Positions 28,075 to 38,004 of a stretch of 64,000 nucleotides of DNA are shown one piece after another. Origin of the DNA: Burkholderia savannae (GTDB lineage Bacteria > Pseudomonadota > Gammaproteobacteria > Burkholderiales > Burkholderiaceae); assembly GCF_001524445.2 (NCBI RefSeq), contig NZ_CP013417.1:3286001-3350000 (forward strand), written 5' to 3'. The stretch's first letter is position 1. Each line of letters starts with the position of its first letter. The notes under the pieces were generated by a model. It was not told the DNA's origin. It worked only from the letters and a program-made list of their open reading frames with translations, and did no database searches. The translations under genes were made by a program, and so were the position numbers.

Positions 28075-28122
28075 AGTCGCCCCTCAAGTCGCCTCTCAAG
28101 TCGCCTCTCAAGTCGCCTCTCA
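28075..28122. repeat. 12-mer tandem repeat reaching into the rsmA stop codon
   Basis: AGTCGCCCCTCA (28075) is followed by three exact copies of AGTCGCCTCTCA (28087-28122). The last three bases are the minus-strand rsmA stop codon. Copy-number change would not alter RsmA. Confidence 0.9.
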
Positions 28123-28950
28123 ACCGCCCGTCCGCCGCACGGCGCCGGCCGCCTGCGCGACGCGCACGTACTCGTCGACGCCGACGTCTTCCGCGCGGCG
28201 CGCGAGATCGAAGCCGAGCGCGTCGAAATCCACCAGGTCGCGATAGCCCCCAAGCGTGTTGCGCAGCATCTTGCGGCGCTGCGAGAACGCGGCCGTCACC
28301 ACTTCGCCGAGCACCGCGACGTCGACGTGAGGCAACTCGTGCGGCGCGTGCGGAATCATCCGCACGATCGCCGAATCGACCTTCGGCGGCGGCTGGAACG
28401 ATTCGGGCGGCACATCGATCAGCTTGTCCATCGTGTAGCGGTACTGGAGCATCACCGACAGCCGGCTGAACGCCTTCGTGCCCGGCTCGGCGACCATCCG
28501 CTCGACGACTTCGTTCTGCAGCATGAAGTGCTGGTCGATCACGACGGGCGCGAACGACATCAAATGGAACAGCAGCGGGCTCGAGATGTTGTACGGCAGA
28601 TTGCCGATGATCCGCAGCGACGGCGCGCCGCCCGGCCGCGCGAGCGAGCCGAAGTCGAACGCGAGCGCGTCGCCCGCGTGCAGCTCGAGCAGATCGCCGA
28701 AGCGCTCCTCGAGGCGTCCGATCAGGTCGCGATCGAGCTCGACCGCGTGCAGCGGCGAATCGGGCGTCGCGAGCCGCGCGATCACGGGCCCGGTGAGCGC
28801 GCCGAGGCCCGGACCGATCTCGACCATCCGCTCGCCGCGCTTCGGATCGATCGCCGCGACGATCGCGTCGATCACGCCGTGATCGACGAGAAAGTTTTGC
28901 CCGAAGCGCTTGCGCGCGAAATGCCCTTGGTGCTGTCTGCTGTTCGACAT
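28120..28950 (-). CDS. rsmA: 16S rRNA (adenine1518/1519-N6)-dimethyltransferase
   Basis: RsmA/KsgA dimethylates A1518 and A1519 of 16S rRNA late in 30S assembly; its loss gives kasugamycin resistance in other bacteria. The protein is 276 residues. The start [20 protein letters not shown], the SAM motif [14 protein letters not shown], motif [15 protein letters not shown] and catalytic motif [16 protein letters not shown] are all present. It is the last gene of the lptD-surA-pdxA-rsmA order, 31 bases after pdxA. Confidence 0.96.
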   Translation of the reverse strand: MSNSRQHQGHFARKRFGQNFLVDHGVIDAIVAAIDPKRGERMVEIGPGLGALTGPVIARLATPDSPLHAVELDRDLIGRLEERFGDLLELHAGDALAFDFGSLARPGGAPSLRIIGNLPYNISSPLLFHLMSFAPVVIDQHFMLQNEVVERMVAEPGTKAFSRLSVMLQYRYTMDKLIDVPPESFQPPPKVDSAIVRMIPHAPHELPHVDVAVLGEVVTAAFSQRRKMLRNTLGGYRDLVDFDALGFDLARRAEDVGVDEYVRVAQAAGAVRRTGG

Positions 28951-28981
28951 CGAGAGATAGAAAAACGAATGACGCGAAAAC

Positions 28982-30046
28982 TCAGCCCGCGCGCCGATGG
29001 CGCGCCATCGTCACGGCGGTGTCGATCGCGGCGACGAGGCTGCCCGGATCGGCGCGGCCCGTGCCGGCGAGATCGAGCGCGGTGCCGTGATCGACCGACG
29101 TGCGGATGATCGGCAGGCCGAGCGTGACGTTGATGCCTTCGCCGAACGTCGCGTACTTGAGGACCGGCAGTCCCTGGTCGTGAAACATCGCGAGCACGCA
29201 ATCCGCATGCTCGAGGTAGCGAGGCTGGAACAGCGTGTCGGCCGGGTACGGGCCGCGCGCGTCGATGCCCGCCGCCCGCGCGCGTTCGAGCGCCGGCTCA
29301 ATCACGTCGATTTCCTCGCGGCCGAGATAACCGTTCTCGCCCGCGTGCGGATTCAGGCCCGTCACGAGGATGCGCGGCGCGGCAAGACCGAAGCTGCCGC
29401 GCAAGTCGCGATCGACGATCGCGAGCGTATCGGCAAGACCGTCGATCGTCAGCGCGGCCGACACGTCCTTGAGCGGCAGGTGCGTCGTCGCGAGCGCGAC
29501 GCGCAGCGGGCGCTCGCCCGTGCCCGCGAGCATCATCACGACGCGCGGCGTGTGCGTGCGCTCGGCGAGATATTCGGTGTGACCGGTGAACGGCACGCCC
29601 GCATCGTTGATCGTGCTCTTTTGCAGCGGCGCGGTGACGATCGCGTCGTATTCGCCGGCGAGCGCGCCGTCGATCGCCGCATCGAGCAGATCGAGCACGT
29701 AGCGCCCGTTCGCCGGATTCAGCTTGCCGGCTTCGGCCGGCGCGGCAAGCGCGCGATGCACGACGGCGACATGCGCGTCTGCGACGTGCGCGTCGGCGAC
29801 ATGCGCATTCCCGACGTGCGCGCCTGCGACATCCGCATTCGCGCCGCCCGCCGTCACGCGCACCCAGTCGACGCCGACCGCGGCCGCGCGCTGCGCGATC
29901 AGATTCGCGTCGCCGAGCACCGTGAAACGCGCGTCCGGCCAGCGCGTCGCCGCGTCGGCGAGCGCGCGGGCCGTCAGCTCGGGGCCGACGCCGGCCGGCT
30001 CGCCGGTCGTGATCGCGATGCGCAGCGGCTGCGGGCTGGCGGACAT
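28982..30046 (-). CDS. pdxA: 4-hydroxythreonine-4-phosphate dehydrogenase, with internal pentapeptide repeat
   Basis: PdxA oxidises 4-phosphohydroxy-L-threonine in pyridoxal 5'-phosphate synthesis. The protein is 354 residues; E. coli PdxA is 329. Metal-binding histidines are in [27 protein letters not shown] and [12 protein letters not shown]. The N-terminal [16 protein letters not shown] is standard. The extra length is a run of five-residue units at residues 71-95 ([25 protein letters not shown]), where E. coli has a short loop. The surA stop is 15 bases upstream. Confidence 0.95.
   Translation of the reverse strand: MSASPQPLRIAITTGEPAGVGPELTARALADAATRWPDARFTVLGDANLIAQRAAAVGVDWVRVTAGGANADVAGAHVGNAHVADAHVADAHVAVVHRALAAPAEAGKLNPANGRYVLDLLDAAIDGALAGEYDAIVTAPLQKSTINDAGVPFTGHTEYLAERTHTPRVVMMLAGTGERPLRVALATTHLPLKDVSAALTIDGLADTLAIVDRDLRGSFGLAAPRILVTGLNPHAGENGYLGREEIDVIEPALERARAAGIDARGPYPADTLFQPRYLEHADCVLAMFHDQGLPVLKYATFGEGINVTLGLPIIRTSVDHGTALDLAGTGRADPGSLVAAIDTAVTMARHRRAG
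29762..29836 (-). repeat. In-frame 15-nt minisatellite inside pdxA
   Basis: Five imperfect 15-base units encode the five pentapeptides at PdxA residues 71-95. The period is a multiple of three, so copy changes keep the frame. It probably forms a surface loop. Confidence 0.85.
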
Positions 30047-30061
30047 GATGCGCCTATGCGC

Positions 30062-31414
30062 TTACTGGGCGACGGGCAGCTTGATCTGCACGTACGACGA
30101 ATCGCGCAGCTCGCGCAGCCAGTCCGCGTACGCCTGCTCGGCCTTGCGCTGACCGATCGCCTGGCGAGCGATGTCCATCTGCTGCTGCACCGAGCCTTCC
30201 GCGTCGCGTCGGCCGAGCACCTGGATCAGGTGGTAGCCGTACTCGGTGCGCACCGGGTTGCTGACCTGGCCGTCCTGCAGCGCGTTCATCGCCCGCTCGA
30301 ATTCGGGCACCGTCTCGCCCGGGCTGATCCAGCCGAGATCGCCGCCCTGCGAAGCCGAGCCGTCCTGCGAATAGGTGCGCGCGAATTTCTCGAAATCGCT
30401 GCCCGCCTCGATCTGCCGGCGGATGTCGATCAGCTGCTGGCGCGCCTGCGATTCGGACTTGCCTTCGCCGACGCGCAGCAGGATGTGGCGCACGTGCGTC
30501 TGCACGATCTTCGGCGACGCGGCCGGGTTCTGGCTCGCGCGGCGCTCGACGAGGCGCACGATCTCGAAGCCGTCCGGCACGCGGATGAGCGTCGGGTTGA
30601 CCTCGCCGGGGCGCAGCTTCGACACGGCGTCGACGACGTCCGACGGCAGCGACGACGGCGACTTGAAGCCGAGATCACCGCCCTTCTTCGCGTCGTCGGC
30701 CTCCGAATTGTTCTTCGCGAGCCGCTCGAAATTGGCGCCCGACGCGAGCGCCTGCTGCAGCAGGCCTTCCGCCTTCTTCTGTGCGACGTCGATGTCCGCT
30801 TGCGGCGCGCTCGTCGGGGCCTTCACGAAGACGTGCTCGAGCCGCAGATCCTGCTGCGAGCCGGCGTTCGGGCCGCGCTGGCTCGCGATGTAGCTCGCCA
30901 CCTCGGCGTCCGACACGGTGATCTTGCTGTCGACTTCCTTCTCGCGCAGCTTCGAGAGCATCAGCTCGGTGCGGGCATCGCCCACGAACACGTCCCACGG
31001 CACGCCTTGCGCCACGATGCGCGCCTTGTACTGCTCGAGCGGCATCCCGTTCGCCTGCGCGAGGCGGCCGAGCGTCGCCTGCACGGTGGCGTTGTCGACG
31101 ACGATGCCGTCGTCCTTCGCCCGTTGCACCTGGATGCGCTCGAGCACTATCTGGTTGAGCACCTGTGCGCGCAACTGGTCCATCGGCGGCACGGGCGCGT
31201 TCTGCTGCTGCAGGCGGCGCGCGATCAGGCCGGCGCGCTGATCGAGCTCGCGCCCGGTGATCACGTCGTTGTTGACGACGGCGACCACCTCGTCGGCGAG
31301 CGACGCGCCCTGCGCGCGCAGCGCCTGCGCGGACGCGGCCGGCGCGACCGTGATGAGCGACGCGAGCAGACCGGATGCGATAGCCGCGAAGCGAAGGGTT
31401 TTCTTCATTGCCAC
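30062..31414 (-). CDS. surA: Periplasmic chaperone and peptidyl-prolyl isomerase SurA
   Basis: SurA escorts outer-membrane proteins, including LptD, through the periplasm. The protein is 450 residues with a signal peptide (Lys-Lys near the start, then a hydrophobic run, cleavage near APAASAQA). An N-terminal chaperone domain starts at [20 protein letters not shown], and two parvulin domains follow ([11 protein letters not shown], then [20 protein letters not shown] with [18 protein letters not shown]). An alternative start at the second Met is two codons in. It lies between lptD and pdxA. Confidence 0.96.
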   Translation of the reverse strand: MAMKKTLRFAAIASGLLASLITVAPAASAQALRAQGASLADEVVAVVNNDVITGRELDQRAGLIARRLQQQNAPVPPMDQLRAQVLNQIVLERIQVQRAKDDGIVVDNATVQATLGRLAQANGMPLEQYKARIVAQGVPWDVFVGDARTELMLSKLREKEVDSKITVSDAEVASYIASQRGPNAGSQQDLRLEHVFVKAPTSAPQADIDVAQKKAEGLLQQALASGANFERLAKNNSEADDAKKGGDLGFKSPSSLPSDVVDAVSKLRPGEVNPTLIRVPDGFEIVRLVERRASQNPAASPKIVQTHVRHILLRVGEGKSESQARQQLIDIRRQIEAGSDFEKFARTYSQDGSASQGGDLGWISPGETVPEFERAMNALQDGQVSNPVRTEYGYHLIQVLGRRDAEGSVQQQMDIARQAIGQRKAEQAYADWLRELRDSSYVQIKLPVAQ

Positions 31415-31474
31415 AGGTACTCCATTGAAAGCGGGCTGCGCGAACGCCGCTCGCCGCGAACGCCTCCTCGGCGG

Positions 31475-33835
31475 TTAATCGTAATTGCTGAAGCGCGACA
31501 GCGGCGCCGGCGCGGGCGGCAGCGGCGTGTAGCCCTGCACGCCGGCCCTGAACGCAGACACGAGGCCGTTGTCGACGCTCGTCAGACCCTTCAGCACGAG
31601 TTGCGCGAGCACGCGGGTCGACGAGTTCTGCTGCCCCGACGTATTCACGCCGTTCGCGTAGCGCTGGACGCCGACGCCGAGCGCCCAGCAGTCGGCATCG
31701 TACTGGAAGCCGACGAGACCGTCGACAACCCGGCTGCTCGCGAGATCGTAGTTGAAGCGGCCGACCGCATAGAGCCGCCGCGTGAGCGGCCATTGCGCGG
31801 ACACGAGAACCTGGTTGATCGGCTCGTTGCTGAGCGTCGGGTTCTGCCGCGTGTAGCGATAGCCGACGTTGATCACGCGCCGTTCGCCCGGGCTGTAGCC
31901 GAAGCCGACGCTCGACTTCACGAGCTGGTTGTTGTCGACGTTGTACTGGAACGCGGTTTCCGACGCGAAGCCCGCGCCGAGCTTGACCGACGCGCCGAGG
32001 ATCAGGTCCGAGTGCCGCGCCGTCGCGGGCGCCTCGGTCGGCTGCAGCGTCACGCGCTGGTCGGTGAAGTAGTACTGCTGCGCGATCACGAAGCGCGCGC
32101 GCTCGTCGCCCGTCTCCGGATTGATGAAGCGGGTCGTGAGCGCGGCCGTCAGGCGGTTCGCGTCGGCGATCCGGTCGTTGCCGACGAACGTGTTCGGCGT
32201 GAAGATCTCCGCGAGCCCGAAGTCCGACACGGCCGTGTCGAAGAGCGGCGCGTCCGACTGGTTCCGGTACGGCGTGTACACGTAGTACAGGCGCGGCTCC
32301 AGCGTCTGGATGAAGTCCTGGCCGAACAGGCGCACCGAGCGGTCGAAGATGAGCCCGGTATCGAAGCTGAGCGTCGGGATCGAATACGTGAAACGCTTCG
32401 GCTGGCCGGGCACGCCGCCCGTCGTCGTCGTCAGGTCGTACGACGCGATGTGCAACTGCGCCTTCGGGACGACGAAGTAGCCGGGACCGTACAGCCCGTA
32501 CGACACGTACGGGTTGAACATCACGCGGTCGCCTTCCGGCTGATCGGCGGTCGTGATCCGGAAGCGCGAATAGTCGGCTTCCGCGCCGAAGTCGAAGCCG
32601 CCGACGTTGTACTTCGCGTACTTCACGTTCAACTGCGGCTCGCGACCGTACGGCGCGACCGACGGCGCGAGCGTCTGCCAGTGCTGGTAGCGCCCGAGCA
32701 CGGACCACGGCCCGTTGTTGTATGTCAGGCCGGCTTCCTGCTGATAGATGGTCTGGATCCCGTTCAGGAACTGGTTCGTCGACCCCAGGTCCTCCGGATA
32801 CGTGTTGTCCGAGACCTTGTTGTAATAGACGTAGCCGCCGAAGCCGTTGCCGAAGTTCTGCTGGTGCTGCCAGTAAATCGCGTAACGGTTGCGCTTCGCG
32901 ACACGGTCGTCCGGCAGGTATTCGCCCGTCAGCGTGCCCGAGTAGTTCGTCGACAGATAGCGGAACGTCGCCTGCGTGAAGATCCCGCGCTTCGAGATGA
33001 TGTGCGGCGTGACCGTCAGATCGCGGTTCGGCGCGATGTTGAAGTAATACGGCAGCGCGAACTCGAAGCCGCTCGACGAATCGAGCGAGAACGTCGGCGG
33101 CAGGAAGCCGCTGCGCCGCTCGCCCGACAGCGGAAACGTGAGCCACGGGCTGCCGAAGAGCGGCACGCCCTGGAAGAACAGCACGCCGTTGCGCGCGACG
33201 CCTTCGTCCGCGCCGGTATCGAAATCGAACTCGCTGCCCTTGATGTACCACGCCGGGTTCGTCGCGCACTGGCAGCCGGTGTACGTGCCGTTCGTGAACA
33301 CCGAGCGCTCGCTGTCGAGCAGTTGCACCCGCTCGGCGCTGCCCGAGCCGCCCGTCGCCGTGAAATGGTACTTCGGCGTCGTCATGAAGCCCTGGTTCGC
33401 CTCGACCTTCAGATGCGCCTCGGGGCCCGAGAACGTCGTGCCGCCGTTCGACACCGTGACCTTGCCGTACGCGTCGGCCATGTCGGTGTCCTGCTCGTAG
33501 TGGATCGCCTGCGCCTTGACGACCGCGTTGCCGCGGCGGATCTCGGCCGAGCCCTTCGCGGCGAGATCCTGATCGGCCGTGCCGCTCGTGTGGTCGCCGA
33601 GCACGAACGTCGCCGGCTTGCCGCTCTGTTTTTGCGGATGCTCGTCGAGCTGCGGCGCGAGGCGCAGGTCCCACGGCGAACCGAACGTCTGCGGCTCGGC
33701 CGCGACGCCCGTCAGTTGGGCCTGCGACACCGCCGGCACGAGGCCCGGTACGGCCAAAAGCGCGACCGCGAGCCGTTTTTTGCGCGGCGCGGCATCGCAA
33801 GCTGGGACGAGCGGGAATAACGTTTTAGGCGGCAT
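31475..33835 (-). CDS. lptD: LPS-assembly outer-membrane protein LptD
   Basis: LptD with LptE inserts lipopolysaccharide into the outer leaflet. The protein is 786 residues: a signal sequence ending near residue 40, an OstA-type periplasmic beta-jellyroll (from about residue 75, [20 protein letters not shown]), then a large beta-barrel with the late [15 protein letters not shown] motif. The mature protein has three cysteines, C188 and C190 ([10 protein letters not shown]) and C716, unlike the four-cysteine pattern of E. coli. It starts the lptD-surA-pdxA-rsmA run. Confidence 0.95.
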   Translation of the reverse strand: MPPKTLFPLVPACDAAPRKKRLAVALLAVPGLVPAVSQAQLTGVAAEPQTFGSPWDLRLAPQLDEHPQKQSGKPATFVLGDHTSGTADQDLAAKGSAEIRRGNAVVKAQAIHYEQDTDMADAYGKVTVSNGGTTFSGPEAHLKVEANQGFMTTPKYHFTATGGSGSAERVQLLDSERSVFTNGTYTGCQCATNPAWYIKGSEFDFDTGADEGVARNGVLFFQGVPLFGSPWLTFPLSGERRSGFLPPTFSLDSSSGFEFALPYYFNIAPNRDLTVTPHIISKRGIFTQATFRYLSTNYSGTLTGEYLPDDRVAKRNRYAIYWQHQQNFGNGFGGYVYYNKVSDNTYPEDLGSTNQFLNGIQTIYQQEAGLTYNNGPWSVLGRYQHWQTLAPSVAPYGREPQLNVKYAKYNVGGFDFGAEADYSRFRITTADQPEGDRVMFNPYVSYGLYGPGYFVVPKAQLHIASYDLTTTTGGVPGQPKRFTYSIPTLSFDTGLIFDRSVRLFGQDFIQTLEPRLYYVYTPYRNQSDAPLFDTAVSDFGLAEIFTPNTFVGNDRIADANRLTAALTTRFINPETGDERARFVIAQQYYFTDQRVTLQPTEAPATARHSDLILGASVKLGAGFASETAFQYNVDNNQLVKSSVGFGYSPGERRVINVGYRYTRQNPTLSNEPINQVLVSAQWPLTRRLYAVGRFNYDLASSRVVDGLVGFQYDADCWALGVGVQRYANGVNTSGQQNSSTRVLAQLVLKGLTSVDNGLVSAFRAGVQGYTPLPPAPAPLSRFSNYD

Positions 33836-34049
33836 CTATCGTTCGGCGAATCGACCCTGTCAAACCCGGCCTTCGCACGCCGCAGCCCGCGCAATCGAAC
33901 CGTGACTGCGGCTTCGCGCATACCGGGGGAAAACGGGCAAACGGACGGCGTAGCGGGCTGCGGGCCCGCGCCGGCGGGAATTGACACGGGACGCGTCAAA
34001 AAAGTCGTGGGGTATTATATGGCAAGACGTTCCCCCTCCCCGACTTTCA
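33836..34049. promoter_or_regulatory. Divergent promoter region lptD / amgK
   Basis: In this 214-base gap TTGAC (33981-33985) and GTCAA (33995-33999) form an inverted repeat with a 9-base spacer. TATTAT (34013-34018) is a possible -10 for amgK, about 32 bases before its ATG. TTGACA and TATTAT are 26 bases apart, too far for a standard pair, so the promoter assignment is weak. Confidence 0.35.
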
Positions 34050-35084
34050 ATGACGCAGCCTCCAGCCGATCCCCGTCTCACCCGTCTGCGCACCTGGCTC
34101 GCCGCTTTCGCCGGCCGCTACGCGCTCGACCCGGCGTCGCTCGCCCCGGCGTCCGCCGACGCGAGCTTCCGCCGCTATTTCCGCGTCGCGAGCGCGGCCG
34201 CGCCGGGCGGCACGGCGATCGCCGTCGACGCGCCGCCGCCCGAGAAGTGCCGCGAGTTCGTGCAGATCGCGCAATTGCTCGACGCGGCGGGCGTGCACGC
34301 GCCGAAAGTGCTAGAGCACGATTTCGACGCGGGCTTCATGCTCGTCACAGATCTCGGCACGCGCTCGTACATCTCGGCACTCGACCCCACCGCGCCCGCC
34401 GCCGCGCGGCCGCTGATGCGCGACGCGCTCGACGCGCTGATCCGCTGGCAGCTCGCGTCGCGCGAAGGCGTGCTGCCGCCGTTCGACGAAGCGTTCCTGC
34501 GCCGCGAGATGGAGCTGATGCCCGAGTGGTACGTCGGCCGGCATCTCGGCAAGACGCTCCCGGACGACGCGCGCGGCGTGCTCGACCGCACCTTCGCGCT
34601 GCTGATCGCGAGCGCGCAGGCGCAGCCGCAGGGCTACATGCTGCGCGACTTCATGCCCCGCAACCTGATGATCGCGCAGCCGAACCCCGGCGTGCTCGAC
34701 TTTCAGGACGCGGTCTACGGGCCGCTCACGTACGACGTCGTATCGCTCCTGCGCGACGCGTTCATCAACTGGGACGAGGAGTTCGAGCTCGACTGCTTCG
34801 CGTACTACTGGGAAAAGGCGAGGAAGGCGGGGCTTCCCGTCGAGCCGGACTTCGGCGAGTTCTACCGGCAGCTCGAATGGATGGGCCTGCAGCGCCACAT
34901 CAAGGTGCTCGGCCTGTTCGCGCGGATCAACTACCGCGATCACAAGCCGCACTATCTCGCCGACCTGCCGCGCTTTCTCGGCTACGCGCGGCGCGTCGCG
35001 CTGCGCTACCGGCCGCTCGCGCCGTTCGCGAAACTCCTCGACGAACTCGAAGGCAAGACGGCCGACATCGGCTACACGTTCTGA
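34050..35084 (+). CDS. amgK: N-acetylmuramate/N-acetylglucosamine anomeric kinase
   Basis: AmgK phosphorylates MurNAc (and GlcNAc) at C1, the first step of the anomeric cell-wall recycling route that bypasses fosfomycin-sensitive MurA. The protein is 344 residues with an aminoglycoside-phosphotransferase fold. The catalytic loop reads MLRDFMPRNLM (about residues 197-207) and the metal motif is VLDFQDAVYGP. The usual HRD histidine is replaced by Leu while Asp and Asn remain. murU follows after 3 bases, and lptD is divergent, as in Pseudomonas; this context supports the specific assignment. Confidence 0.88.
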   Translation: MTQPPADPRLTRLRTWLAAFAGRYALDPASLAPASADASFRRYFRVASAAAPGGTAIAVDAPPPEKCREFVQIAQLLDAAGVHAPKVLEHDFDAGFMLVTDLGTRSYISALDPTAPAAARPLMRDALDALIRWQLASREGVLPPFDEAFLRREMELMPEWYVGRHLGKTLPDDARGVLDRTFALLIASAQAQPQGYMLRDFMPRNLMIAQPNPGVLDFQDAVYGPLTYDVVSLLRDAFINWDEEFELDCFAYYWEKARKAGLPVEPDFGEFYRQLEWMGLQRHIKVLGLFARINYRDHKPHYLADLPRFLGYARRVALRYRPLAPFAKLLDELEGKTADIGYTF

Positions 35085-35087
35085 ACG

Positions 35088-35822
35088 ATGACGCACACAC
35101 TCGATACGGCGATGATCTTCGCCGCCGGGCGCGGCGAACGAATGCGCCCGCTCACCGACACGACGCCGAAGCCGCTTCTTGCCGCCGGCGGCAAGCCGCT
35201 GATCGTCTGGCAGATCGAGCGGCTCGCCGCGGCGGGCATCCGCACGATCGTCGTCAATCACGCGTGGCTCGGCGCGCAGATCGAGGCCGCGCTCGGCGAC
35301 GGCTCGCGCTGGGGCGTGCGGTTGCGCTACTCGGCCGAGCGCGAGGCGCTCGAGACGGCGGGCGGGATCGCCCAGGCGCTGCCGCTCATCGAGGACGGCG
35401 CGGGGCCCAAGGTGTTCGTCGGCGTCGCGGGCGACGTCTACGCGAACTTCGATCACGCGACGCTGCGCACGCGCGCGGCCGCGCTCGCGGCGGCCACCGA
35501 GCCCGGCATGCACCTCGTGATGGTGCCGAACCCGCCGTTCCATCAGGCGGGCGATTTCGCGCTCGACGGCGACGGCCTGCTGTCGCTCGACGGCGCGCCG
35601 CGCGTCACGTTCGGCAGCATCGCGCTGTACGACACGCGGATGTTCCGCGCTCTGCCCGCCGGCACGCGCCGCGCGCTCACGCCCTATTATCGCGAGACGA
35701 TCGCCGCGCGCCGCGCGACGGGCGAGCTATACACGGGGCTGTGGGAGAACGTCGGCACGCCCGCGCAGCTCGGCGAACTCGATGCGGCGTTGAGGGCTCC
35801 CTCCGGCCGGTCAGTCTGCTGA
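35088..35822 (+). CDS. murU: N-acetylmuramate-1-phosphate uridylyltransferase
   Basis: MurU makes UDP-MurNAc from UTP and MurNAc-1-phosphate, completing the AmgK recycling step. The protein is 244 residues. The nucleotidyltransferase signature is MIFAAGRGERMRPLTDTTPK with PKPLLAAGGKPLI. Later landmarks are ETAGGIAQALPLI, VGVAGDVYANFD and TGLWENVGTPAQL. The three-base gap after amgK implies coupled expression. Confidence 0.9.
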   Translation: MTHTLDTAMIFAAGRGERMRPLTDTTPKPLLAAGGKPLIVWQIERLAAAGIRTIVVNHAWLGAQIEAALGDGSRWGVRLRYSAEREALETAGGIAQALPLIEDGAGPKVFVGVAGDVYANFDHATLRTRAAALAAATEPGMHLVMVPNPPFHQAGDFALDGDGLLSLDGAPRVTFGSIALYDTRMFRALPAGTRRALTPYYRETIAARRATGELYTGLWENVGTPAQLGELDAALRAPSGRSVC

Positions 35823-36002
35823 TCGATTGGATGTCCGGTTAGCCGTTCGGCTGATCGGCTGATCGATTGGCTCGGCCGCTCGGCCGGTCGATCGCTTGGC
35901 TGCACGCCTGCTCGAGCGCTCGACCGGTCAGCCGCTTGGCTTCCCGTTGCGCTCATGCTCGACTGCGCGGCTTTCGGTGAGTTTCACGGTTTCGCGATTG
36001 CT
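35823..36002. other. Degenerate repeats after murU
   Basis: Imperfect copies of GATCGATTGG, GGCTGATCG and CGGCCGGTCGATCG fill about 35818-35940. No gene or clear terminator was seen. Confidence 0.45.
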
Positions 36003-36098
36003 CGGCTTTTCGGCTTTTCGGCTTTTCGGCTTTTCGGCTTTTCGGCTTTTCGGCTTTTCGGCTTTTCGGCTTTTCGGCTTTTCGGCTTTTCGGCTTTT
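36003..36098. repeat. Perfect 8-mer tandem repeat CGGCTTTT x12
   Basis: Twelve uninterrupted copies lie between the convergent murU and ABC-transporter genes, ending 34 bases before the transporter stop codon. On the minus strand the unit is AAAAGCCG. The period of 8 means length changes would shift any frame, so coding is unlikely. It is a probable variable-number locus. Confidence 0.95.
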
Positions 36099-36132
36099 CG
36101 GCGCCGCATCGTCGCGGCGGCCGCCGCCGCCG

Positions 36133-38004
36133 TCAAACCTCTTCCGCCGCCGCGCCGTCGGCCGCCGCGCGCTGCTGCTGCAGCGCCCACATCTGCGCGT
36201 AAAGGCCGTCCGCGCGCAGCAGTTGCGCGTGCGTGCCGCGCTCGACGATGCGCCCGTGGTCCATCACGATGATCTGGTCCGCATGCACGACGGTCGATAG
36301 CCGGTGCGCGATCACGAGCGTCGTCCGGTGCCGCGCGATCTGCTCGAGCTCGTGCTGGATCGCGCGCTCGGAGCGCGAATCGAGCGCGGACGTCGCCTCG
36401 TCGAACAACAGAATCGGCGGGTTCTTCAGGATCGTCCGCGCGATCGCGACGCGCTGCTTCTCGCCGCCCGACAGCTTGAGCCCGCGCTCGCCGACCGGCG
36501 TGTCATAACCCTTCGGCAAGCTCTCGATGAACGCGTGGATGTGCGCGGCGCGCGCGGCCGCGATCACCTCGTCGCGCGTCGCCGAAGGCCGGCCGTACGC
36601 GATGTTGTAGTAGATCGTGTCGTTGAAGAGCACCGTGTCCTGCGGCACGATGCCGATCGACGCGCGCAGCGTTTCCTGCTTCACGTCGCGGATGTCCTGG
36701 CCGTCGATCGTGATCGCGCCGCCCGCCGTGCGATCGAGGTCGTAGAAACGGAACAGCAGCCGCGACAGCGTCGACTTGCCCGAACCGCTGTGGCCGACCA
36801 CCGCCGTCGTCGTGCCGGCGTCGATCGTGAAATCAACGCCGTGCAGGATCTGCCGCGACGGCTCGTAGCTGAAATTGACCCGCTCGAAGCGCACCTGCGC
36901 GCCGCTCACCTTCAGCGCGCTCGCGCCGGGCGCGTCGTCCACTTCGCGCGCCGCCGACAGCAGCCCGAACATCCGGTCCATGTCGGTCAGGCTCTGCTTG
37001 AGCTCTCGGTAGACAACGCCGAGGAAGTTGAGCGGAATGTACAACTGCAGCATGAACGTGTTGATGAGCACGAGATCGCCGAGCGTGAGCTTGCCCGCGA
37101 GCACGCCCTGCGTCGCGCGCCACAGGATGAACACGAGCCCCGTGCCGATGATCACCTGCTGGCCGAAATTCAGGAACGACAGCGAATTCTGCGAGCGGAT
37201 CGCAGCCTTCCGATAGCGCTTCAGATTTTCGTCGTAACGCTGCGACTCCCATTCCTCGTTGCCGAAGTACTTGACCGTCTCGTAGTTGATCAGCGAATCG
37301 ATCGCGCGCGAGTTCGCCCGCGAATCGAGCTCGTTCATCGTGCGGCGGAAATGCGTGCGCCACTCGGTCACCTTCACGGTGAACCCGATGTACGCGACGA
37401 GCGCGGCGAAGGTCACGTACGCGTAGTACGCCTCGTACTTGACGACGAAGAAGCCGAGCACGAGCCCCACTTCGACGAGCGTCGGCAGGATGCTGTAGAG
37501 CGAATACGAGATCAGCTGCTGGATGCCGCGCGTGCCTCGCTCGATGTCGCGCGACATGCCGCCCGTCTGCCGCTCGAGATGAAAGCGCAGCGACAGGCCG
37601 TGCAGATGCCGGAACACCTGCAGCGCGAGCCGCCGCACCGCGCTCTCCGTCACCTTCGAGAACAGGATTTCGCGCAGCTCGGTGAAAAGCGACGTCGACA
37701 GCCGCACGAGCGCATAGGCGACCACGAGGAGCCCGACCCCGCTCGCGAGCACGATGCTCGCCGACTGCTCGGCGCGGCCGAGCGCGGTCAGTTGCTGGAC
37801 GGCGGCGAGGCCGTCGACGATCCGCTTCATCACGACGGGCACGCCGAGGTTCGCGACCTTCGCGCCGATCAGGCACGCGAGCGCGAACGCGACGCGCCAC
37901 TTGTAGGCAGTCAGATACGGCAGCAGCGAGCGGATCGTCTGCCAGTCGTTGCGCGGCCCGGTCACGACGGGCGCGGGCTCGGAGGAAGCGGGATAGCGGC
38001 GCAT
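36133..38004 (-). CDS. Atm1-type ABC exporter, fused permease and ATPase
   Basis: A half-transporter of 623 residues, active as a dimer in the inner membrane. The permease has six predicted helices, with ETVKYFGNEEWESQRYDENL matching the Atm1/HMT1 family (export of glutathione conjugates or metal-thiol species). The ATPase has Walker A GHSGSGKST, signature LSGGEKQRVAIARTI and Walker B ILLFDEATSALD. The frame extends to an ATG at 38121, but the 39 extra residues are low-complexity and lie in repeat-rich DNA, so the start at 38004 is preferred. Neither start has a clear ribosome site. Confidence 0.9.
   Translation of the reverse strand: MRRYPASSEPAPVVTGPRNDWQTIRSLLPYLTAYKWRVAFALACLIGAKVANLGVPVVMKRIVDGLAAVQQLTALGRAEQSASIVLASGVGLLVVAYALVRLSTSLFTELREILFSKVTESAVRRLALQVFRHLHGLSLRFHLERQTGGMSRDIERGTRGIQQLISYSLYSILPTLVEVGLVLGFFVVKYEAYYAYVTFAALVAYIGFTVKVTEWRTHFRRTMNELDSRANSRAIDSLINYETVKYFGNEEWESQRYDENLKRYRKAAIRSQNSLSFLNFGQQVIIGTGLVFILWRATQGVLAGKLTLGDLVLINTFMLQLYIPLNFLGVVYRELKQSLTDMDRMFGLLSAAREVDDAPGASALKVSGAQVRFERVNFSYEPSRQILHGVDFTIDAGTTTAVVGHSGSGKSTLSRLLFRFYDLDRTAGGAITIDGQDIRDVKQETLRASIGIVPQDTVLFNDTIYYNIAYGRPSATRDEVIAAARAAHIHAFIESLPKGYDTPVGERGLKLSGGEKQRVAIARTILKNPPILLFDEATSALDSRSERAIQHELEQIARHRTTLVIAHRLSTVVHADQIIVMDHGRIVERGTHAQLLRADGLYAQMWALQQQRAAADGAAAEEV

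Noticed and set aside
28997..33820. A 1607-codon plus-strand frame across pdxA, surA and lptD
   Set aside because: It is the shadow of three well-supported minus-strand genes and has Arg/Val/Asp-rich composition with no domains.
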